From Anaerolineales bacterium UBA7227 (GTDB lineage Bacteria > Chloroflexota > Anaerolineae > Anaerolineales > Villigracilaceae), in assembly GCA_002473085.1 (NCBI GenBank), contig DKTP01000043.1:1-13711 (forward strand): a stretch of DNA of 13,711 nt. The letters are read 5' to 3'. This document shows positions 6,068 through 10,670 of this stretch, piece after piece. The notes under the pieces were generated by a model. It searched no databases. It worked only from the letters and a program-made list of their open reading frames with translations, and was not told the origin of the DNA. The translations under genes and the position numbers were made by a program. Within the stretch, counting starts at the first letter, position 1, and each line of letters begins with the position of its first letter.

Positions 6068-8539
6068 ATGTCAACCTTACTCGACCTCTTCAAAACCATG
6101 GAATACGGACCCGCCCCTGAGTCTCCTGCCGCGGTGAATGCGTGGCTGGACGAGCATGGACGGAAGTTTGGCTTTTTCATCAACAACGAATGGGTGACGC
6201 CAAAAGCGGCGAAGTACTATTCGTCATTCAACCCGTCCACGGGCGAGCTGCTCGCCGAGACGGCGCAGGCGGAGAAGAAGGATGTGGATGCCGCCATCGC
6301 CGCGGCGCGCACGGCCTTCGAATCGTGGAGTCAGACTCCAGGCGTGGTGCGGGCGCGGTATATGTACGCCATCGCGCGCAACGTCCAGAAGCACGCGCGT
6401 TTGCTGTCAGTGCTCGAGAGCATGGACAACGGCAAACCGATCCGCGAGTCGCGCGATGTGGACGTGCCGCTGTTGGCGCGTCACTTTTATTATTACGCGG
6501 GTTGGGCGCAACTCATGGAAACCGAACTGCGCGACTATCAACCCGTCGGTGTGATCGGGCAGATCATCCCGTGGAACTTCCCGTTGATGATGCTGGCGTG
6601 GAAGATCGCGCCCGCCATCGCGATGGGAAATACTGTTGTGCTCAAACCTGCGTCGTATACGCGGCTGAGCGCGCTGTTGTTCGCGGAGGTCGTCGCCGAG
6701 GCGGGACTTCCGCCAGGCGTGGTCAACATCATCACGGGCAGCGGCAAGGCGGGCGAGATGATCGTCACGCACCCCGACGTGGACAAGATCGCCTTCACGG
6801 GTTCGACCGAGATTGGGCGCACACTGCGTCATCTCACCGCGGGGTCGGGGAAGAAGATCTCGCTCGAGTTGGGGGGCAAGAGTCCCGTTGTGGTGTTCGA
6901 AGATGCCGATTTGGACGCGGCCGTTGAGGGCGTGGTCGATGCGATCTGGTTCAATCAGGGTCAGGTCTGTTGCGCGGGCTCCCGCCTCATCGTCCAGGAA
7001 AATGTCGCGCCGCGCTTCATCCAAAAATTGAAGACGCGCATGAGTCATCTGCGCGTGGGCGACTCGCTCGACAAGTCCATTGACATGGGCGCCATCGTGG
7101 ACAAGAGCCAATGGGACACGGTGGATTATTGGGTGAAGATGGGCGAGAAGGAAGGCGGAAAAGTTTTCCAGCCCGACATCCCCCTGCCCACGAAGGGGCT
7201 CTTCTACAAACCCACGCTCATCACGGACCTCGATCCTGCCGCGTCGACGGTGCAGGAGGAGATCTTTGGTCCCGTGCTGGTTTCGCTCACGTTCCGCACG
7301 CCCGAGGAAGCCATCGCGCTGGCGAACAACACGCGCTACGGTCTCGGCGGAAGCGTGTGGAGCGACAACATCAATCTCGCGCTCGACGCGGCCAGCAGAA
7401 TCAAGGCGGGCGCGATGTGGGTCAACTGTCACAACGTGTTCGACGCGGCGGGCGGATTCGGCGGCTATCGCGAATCAGGCTTTGGTCGCGAGGGCGGACG
7501 CGAGGGACTGTTCGAGTACGTCCGACCGAAATGGATGGATCGTCCGCAACCCGATCTAGCGACACTGGGTCTCGATACGGGGACGAACACCCCTACTCGA
7601 CCCGCGGCGACCTGGGGCGAGCACACCCCCTCGCGTCCCGCGCGACCCGAGGCGGGTCGGGCAAATGGAGGTTCGATTCCCCCCGTCGACCGCACCCCGA
7701 AGATGTACATCGGCGGCAAGCAGGTTCGTCCCGATGGCGCGTACACAACGACCATCCTCGGCGCGAAGGGAAAGGTTGTCGGGCAGGTCGGTGACGGCAA
7801 CCGCAAGGACATCCGCAACGCGGTGGAAGCCGCGCACGCGGTGATCGAAGCCAAGCAGGGCTGGGCGATGCGGCACGGATACAACCGTTCGCAGATCCTG
7901 TATTTCATCGCCGAGAATTTGGACGCGCGCAACGCTGAGTTCGCGACACGAATTGTTGAAATGACAGGATGTACAAAGAAATCGGCGCAAGCCGAAGTGG
8001 ACGCGGCGGTGGAGCGGCTGTTCACGTACGCGGCCTGGGCGGATAAATACGGCGGCAACATCCAGGAGACCACCCTGCGCGGAATCACGGTGGCGGTGAA
8101 TGAGCCTGTAGGCGTGATCGGCATTGCCTGCCCCGACGAGTATCCGCTGTTGGGATTTGTCTCGCTGATGGCGCCTGCGATTGCGCGCGGCAACACGGTG
8201 GTGATGATCCCCAGCCAGCGCTTCCCGCTCAGCGCCACGGACTTTTATCAGGTGTTGGATACGTCCGACGTGCCTGGCGGCGTGGTCAACATCGTCACAG
8301 GCGACCGCGACCACCTGACCAAGACTCTTGTCCAGCACGAAGACGTGGACGCGGTCTGGTACTTCGGCTCGGCGGAAGGCAGTTACTGGGTGGAGTACGA
8401 GTCGGGCGCGAACATGAAGCGGACGTGGGTCGGCTACGGCCTGCCGCGCGATTGGATGGATCGCGAGCAGGGCGAAGGCCATGAGTTCCTGCATGAGGCG
8501 ACGCAGGTGAAGAATATCTGGGTGCCGACGGGGGAGTGA
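6068..8539 (+). CDS. Two-domain aldehyde dehydrogenase, ALDH16 type
   Basis: The protein has 823 aa and carries a full aldehyde dehydrogenase domain (about 1-490) plus a shorter second one (about 544-823). The first has all catalytic parts: PWNFPL (N170), VVLKPA (K193), LELGGKSP with general base E267, and GQVCCAGSR with nucleophile C301. The second keeps the fold hallmarks (GVIGIACPDEYPL, GNTVVMIPS, PGGVVNIVTG) but lacks the catalytic Cys, the Glu, the Asn and the cofactor Lys. Such a catalytic-plus-dead pair is the layout of ALDH16. The join is a Pro/Arg-rich linker with an imperfect 12-residue duplication. GGAG at 6058-6061 supports the ATG at 6068. It would oxidise an aldehyde with NAD(P)+, plausibly products from DeoC upstream; the physiological substrate is not shown. 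Confidence 0.9.
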   Translation: MSTLLDLFKTMEYGPAPESPAAVNAWLDEHGRKFGFFINNEWVTPKAAKYYSSFNPSTGELLAETAQAEKKDVDAAIAAARTAFESWSQTPGVVRARYMYAIARNVQKHARLLSVLESMDNGKPIRESRDVDVPLLARHFYYYAGWAQLMETELRDYQPVGVIGQIIPWNFPLMMLAWKIAPAIAMGNTVVLKPASYTRLSALLFAEVVAEAGLPPGVVNIITGSGKAGEMIVTHPDVDKIAFTGSTEIGRTLRHLTAGSGKKISLELGGKSPVVVFEDADLDAAVEGVVDAIWFNQGQVCCAGSRLIVQENVAPRFIQKLKTRMSHLRVGDSLDKSIDMGAIVDKSQWDTVDYWVKMGEKEGGKVFQPDIPLPTKGLFYKPTLITDLDPAASTVQEEIFGPVLVSLTFRTPEEAIALANNTRYGLGGSVWSDNINLALDAASRIKAGAMWVNCHNVFDAAGGFGGYRESGFGREGGREGLFEYVRPKWMDRPQPDLATLGLDTGTNTPTRPAATWGEHTPSRPARPEAGRANGGSIPPVDRTPKMYIGGKQVRPDGAYTTTILGAKGKVVGQVGDGNRKDIRNAVEAAHAVIEAKQGWAMRHGYNRSQILYFIAENLDARNAEFATRIVEMTGCTKKSAQAEVDAAVERLFTYAAWADKYGGNIQETTLRGITVAVNEPVGVIGIACPDEYPLLGFVSLMAPAIARGNTVVMIPSQRFPLSATDFYQVLDTSDVPGGVVNIVTGDRDHLTKTLVQHEDVDAVWYFGSAEGSYWVEYESGANMKRTWVGYGLPRDWMDREQGEGHEFLHEATQVKNIWVPTGE

Positions 8540-8562
8540 GGGAGAAAGGATGAAGGATGAAT

Positions 8563-8597
8563 GGAGAATGGAGATTGGAGATTGGAGATTGGAGATT
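8563..8597. repeat. 7-bp tandem repeat in an intergenic stretch
   Basis: GGAGATT is repeated four times (8570-8597), preceded by one variant unit GGAGAAT (8563-8569). The whole 8540-8748 stretch holds no convincing gene. A 60-codon frame runs through it from 8550 to 8732, but its first third is the repeat itself. No terminator was recognised after the aldehyde dehydrogenase. Confidence 0.85.
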
Positions 8598-8748
8598 GGT
8601 GCGTGGTGCGAAAACTGCTCTCGGAAAAAAGATTCAAAGAATGTTGCCCCTGAGTTTTTGAAAGAGTTTTGTCGTAAAATTGGATGTGAACGAGTACGTT
8701 TGCGCTTGAAATCTCCGCTCGACTATGAATGAAAAAGGAGTAGATGCG

Positions 8749-8809
8749 ATGCCGCTATCCACGGATGGTCCCTATATTCAAGCCGCCTGTTTTTGCGACA
8801 TGGTAATCG
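8749..8809 (+). pseudogene. 5' stub of a gene cut by the insertion sequence
   Basis: An ATG at 8749 with AAAGGAG at 8734-8740 (eight bases before it) opens a frame of twenty codons, reading MPLSTDGPYIQAACFCDMVI, that ends exactly at the left tip of the IS element at 8810. Beyond that point the frame continues only into IS sequence and soon stops. This looks like the beginning of a real gene interrupted or truncated by the insertion. The family is not identified. The rest of the gene is not found on the other side of the IS. Confidence 0.45.
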
Positions 8810-8848
8810 TGACCTGCTTTAGTTTTTGTGTCCAGTCGGAATGAGAGT
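8810..8848 (+). repeat. Terminal inverted repeat, orfB side
   Basis: This 39-bp end pairs without gaps with 10005-10043 (inverted). The outer 8 bases are identical, the next ten mostly differ, and the inner 21 agree at 15 positions including a shared AATGAGAGT. The orfB stop codon lies within it. Confidence 0.85.
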
Positions 8849-9697
8849 CAGAGCGGGTTGAATTTGGGTAACACATTGAGCGGCGAAGTTCGCCGGGGTT
8901 TCATAGCCCAACGAGCTGTGAGGACGTCGGGTATTATAGTGCACTCGCCAATCTTCAATCACAACCTGGGCATCCAGCAAGGATGAAAACCATTCGCGCT
9001 GTAAACATTCGTCACGGAACTTGTCATGGAAACTTTCGATGAAGCCGTTTTTCCAAGGTTGTCCTGGCGGAATAAAAGCGGGGCCAACATTCTTGTTTGC
9101 TAACCAGGTTTGTACAGCCTCAGCGGTAAATTCACTGCCGTTGTCGGAGCGCAGGAAAACGGGCGCACTACGCTTTTTCATGATCTCATCCAGAAATACG
9201 ATAACATCTTCGGCAAGCATGGAAGTCGCAACCAGAATGCCGTGACACTCGCGAGTAAACTCATCCAACACACTCAAGGTCTTGAAGGGACGCCCATCTG
9301 CCAGACGGTCAAATAGGATGTCGTACGTCCAGACGTGATTGGGATACTTGGCTTGTTGCGGTCGCAGAGAAGTGGTTTGATCCTTTTTGCGGGGTTTACG
9401 CATACGTTGTGCCCCGATTTTGAAGTTGTAGCGCTTCCAAAGTCGCCAGCAACGCCCAAAACCAAGGCCGCTTTCGATCGCCACGCGACGGTAGCCATAG
9501 CGTGGATTGGCACGGGCGGCCGTACGCATCTTTTCCAAAAACTGGACATCCTGGGCAGGACGACGCAACACATACCTGCATACTGCTCGGGAAATCCCGG
9601 TGTATCGACAGGCGGCTCGCTGGGAGAGCCCTTTGGTTTCTACATGCTCGATCATGGCATGCCGCTCCTCTGCCGTCAGGCTTTTTTTCCCTGGCAA
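8819..9697 (-). CDS. IS3-family transposase OrfB (DDE catalytic subunit)
   Basis: The frame covers 292 aa. An HTH_21-like N-terminal region (RYGYRRVAIESGLGFGRCWR) precedes an rve integrase core. The catalytic triad is visible: D126 in WTYDIL, D185 in LRSDNGSEF and E221 in NGFIESFHDKF, with exactly 35 residues between the second D and E, as in IS3-family enzymes. The ending EDWRVHYNTRRPHSSLGYETPANF is typical of the IS407/IS51 branch. OrfB is most likely made as an OrfAB fusion by a -1 slip on the A7 tract shared with the end of orfA; the listed start is a TTG inside orfA. The frame is intact, so the enzyme could be functional. The stop codon lies within the terminal inverted repeat. Confidence 0.93.
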   Translation of the reverse strand: MPGKKSLTAEERHAMIEHVETKGLSQRAACRYTGISRAVCRYVLRRPAQDVQFLEKMRTAARANPRYGYRRVAIESGLGFGRCWRLWKRYNFKIGAQRMRKPRKKDQTTSLRPQQAKYPNHVWTYDILFDRLADGRPFKTLSVLDEFTRECHGILVATSMLAEDVIVFLDEIMKKRSAPVFLRSDNGSEFTAEAVQTWLANKNVGPAFIPPGQPWKNGFIESFHDKFRDECLQREWFSSLLDAQVVIEDWRVHYNTRRPHSSLGYETPANFAAQCVTQIQPALTLIPTGHKN

Positions 9698-9975
9698 CGC
9701 CCGCCAGGGCAGGTGTCGAGAAACTCCCGAATGGCGTCATTCGCCAGCATCGCCTCGGCTAACAAGCGTTTCAATTTCGTATTCTCGACCTCCAGCGCTT
9801 TCAGCCGTTTGGCGTCTGCCACTTGCAAGCCGCCATACTTGCGCTGCCAGCGATAGTACGTAGCTGGGCTGATTTGCTCTTCACGACAGAAGTCTTCCAG
9901 CGCTTTGCCTTTCGCCATTTCTTCCTCGGCTTTGCGCAAGAGTTTTACGATCTGTTCAGGCTTTCTTCGGTTCAT
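9676..9975 (-). CDS. IS3-family transposase OrfA (DNA-binding subunit)
   Basis: The 99-aa protein shows the HTH_8/Tnp IS3 pattern: RRKPEQIVKLLRKAEEEMA, then LEDFCREEQISPATYYRWQRKYGG (helix-turn-helix with the YYRW signature), followed by a leucine-zipper-like coiled coil around LKALEVENTKLKRLLAEAML. It binds the IS ends and mediates multimer formation. The ATG at 9975 (- strand) has an AAGGAG element ten bases upstream; a longer TTG start at 10005 falls in the inverted repeat and is less likely. It overlaps orfB by 22 nt. Near its end, GGA AAA AAA GCC provides an A_AAA_AAA slippery site for the -1 frameshift. Confidence 0.92.
   Translation of the reverse strand: MNRRKPEQIVKLLRKAEEEMAKGKALEDFCREEQISPATYYRWQRKYGGLQVADAKRLKALEVENTKLKRLLAEAMLANDAIREFLDTCPGGRCQGKKA
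9682..9688 (-). promoter_or_regulatory. A7 slippery site for -1 frameshifting (orfA-orfB)
   Basis: On the - strand seven consecutive A residues lie in the orfA/orfB overlap in the phase A AAA AAA, four codons before the orfA stop. Slipping back by one continues into the orfB frame (AGC CTG ACG), producing an OrfAB fusion. Programmed frameshifting at such sites is established for the IS3 family; here it is inferred. Confidence 0.75.
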
Positions 9976-10004
9976 CAGAGTTTTGCTCCTTTTTGAGGCG
10001 CCCA

Positions 10005-10043
10005 ACTCTCATTTTACTTGGTCACATTTTTCGCGGCAGGTCA
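10005..10043 (-). repeat. Terminal inverted repeat, orfA side
   Basis: This is the inverted partner of 8810-8848; read inward from the tip it begins TGACCTGCCGCG and ends in AATGAGAGT. It lies upstream of orfA and would include or adjoin the element's own promoter. Confidence 0.85.
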
Positions 10044-10255
10044 GGCGCACCATCAAGTACGAGGAAGTGTATTTGCATGAATACGCCAGCCCCAAGGAGG
10101 CTTATCGTCAGTTAGCCGATTACATTCGCTTCTACAACTTTGAACGTCCTCACCAGGCGCTGGACTACCGAACGCCCGCACACGTGCATGGGGCGTGCAC
10201 GCCCCATGCACGTGTGGTAGACTCAACCTTAACAAATCACAACACCTTATTTTGA
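10044..10255 (+). pseudogene. C-terminal stub of a different IS3-family OrfB
   Basis: Directly after the right tip of the intact IS the + strand encodes RTIKYEEVYLHEY followed by ADYIRFYNFERPHQALDYRT, the unmistakable end of an IS3-family OrfB (IS2/IS150-like branch). This differs from the intact element's own ending and lies on the opposite strand. The fragment starts inside the tryptophan codon expected before R-T-I-K-Y, so the break is exactly at the IS insertion point. The N-terminal ~80% of the protein is missing. The frame runs on to a stop at 10253-10255, through a 38-bp palindrome that replaces the normal C-terminus. Confidence 0.88.
10179..10216. repeat. 38-bp perfect palindrome
   Basis: The two 19-base halves (10179-10197 and 10198-10216) are exact reverse complements with no spacer, beginning CACACGTGCATGGGG and ending with its inverse. 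The left half continues the coding frame of the transposase stub; the right half is an inverted copy of it. Such a sequence can extrude as a cruciform or fold into a very stable RNA hairpin. Confidence 0.97.
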
Positions 10256-10522
10256 CCCGTTTTCAGGTCTAAAGAGTCTTATCCACCTCACACACTCTGG
10301 CGCCACGAACTGGGCGAATTTGTTTTGAAGCAAGGCGAAACCCTGCGGTGTTACGTCGATCCGGCACACGAACGCACTCTGAGCATTTTTCAACTCGGTT
10401 TGCGCTGGTTGAAACGCACTCTCACAACTGGACTCTTGTTCTTGCCAGATTTCAAGGCGGTTTTATCCAATTTCAAATTGAAACCCGTGACAATCCCTGT
10501 CACGCTAAATTCAAATGTGTAA
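10256..10522 (+). pseudogene. Tail of a degraded reading frame, probably transposase
   Basis: A frame open from the stop at 10253-10255 to the TAA at 10520-10522 encodes LWRHELGEFVLKQGETLRCY then DPAHERTLSIFQLGLRWLKR. There is no plausible start codon: the first candidates are internal TTG codons without a ribosome binding site. The basic, tryptophan-rich character and the position directly after another transposase stub suggest the C-terminal end of a DDE transposase of a family other than IS3. I cannot name the family with confidence. The last third (FKAVLSNFKLKPVTIPVTLN) looks like read-through into non-coding DNA. Confidence 0.4.
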
Positions 10523-10574
10523 GGTAATCAATGACTTGCTTTTATCTTTGCGTGCATACATCTTTGTTTCAAAG

Positions 10575-10603
10575 GCGACAGACCGCCGATTTTCGCTTAT
10601 AAT
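10575..10603 (+). promoter_or_regulatory. Promoter of the NACHT gene
   Basis: GCGACA at 10575-10580 (four of six matches to TTGACA) and a perfect TATAAT at 10598-10603 are separated by 17 bp. The start codon at 10671 is 67 bases downstream, leaving an AT-rich leader of about 60 nt. The 10523-10670 gap contains nothing else recognisable apart from the GGAGG ribosome binding site at 10661-10665. Confidence 0.6.
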
Positions 10604-10670
10604 TTCCCAAAGATATATAAAACAATAACACACTGTATCTTTGCTTTTCACTGCTAAAATGGAGGCACAA

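Larger units (their letters stand above)
8810..10043 (-). mobile_element. Complete IS3-family insertion sequence (IS407-group-like)
   Basis: The 1234-bp element starts at TGACCTGC (8810-8817) and ends at its exact inverse GCAGGTCA (10036-10043). It carries two overlapping genes on the - strand, orfA and orfB, joined by a run of seven A residues suited to -1 frameshifting, as in most IS3-family elements. The tip TGACCTGC and the protein types fit the IS407 group. The flanking four bases differ (ATCG on the left, GGCG on the right), so there is no target duplication. The left flank is a gene stub and the right flank is another transposase stub. It looks intact and potentially active. Confidence 0.88.

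Noticed and set aside
7667..7683. A tRNA gene suggested by the T-arm-like sequence.
   Set aside because: No matching acceptor stem, D arm or anticodon arm was found upstream and the stretch lies inside the ALDH16 coding frame. At most a fragment.
8550..8732. A 60-codon frame between the aldehyde dehydrogenase and the IS.
   Set aside because: Its first third is the GGAGATT tandem repeat, there is no ribosome binding site, and the product is not recognised. Possibly a gene remnant, but not supportable.
8823..10030. Alternative IS boundaries at TGTG (8827) and CACA (10026) with a TTTT flank on both sides as a target duplication.
   Set aside because: The outer pair TGACCTGC/GCAGGTCA at 8810 and 10043 aligns without gaps with the inner repeats, matches IS407-type tips, and places the orfB stop codon inside the element. 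The T-runs are part of the repeat region.
9905..10255. A single 116-codon + strand gene ending in the IS3-type tail.
   Set aside because: Its first part is antisense to orfA and the inverted repeat of the intact IS. Only the part after 10044 has transposase similarity.
10641..10670. Earlier starts for the NACHT gene at TTG 10641 or ATG 10659.
   Set aside because: GGAGG at 10661-10665 is ideally spaced for ATG 10671 and lies within or after the earlier starts.
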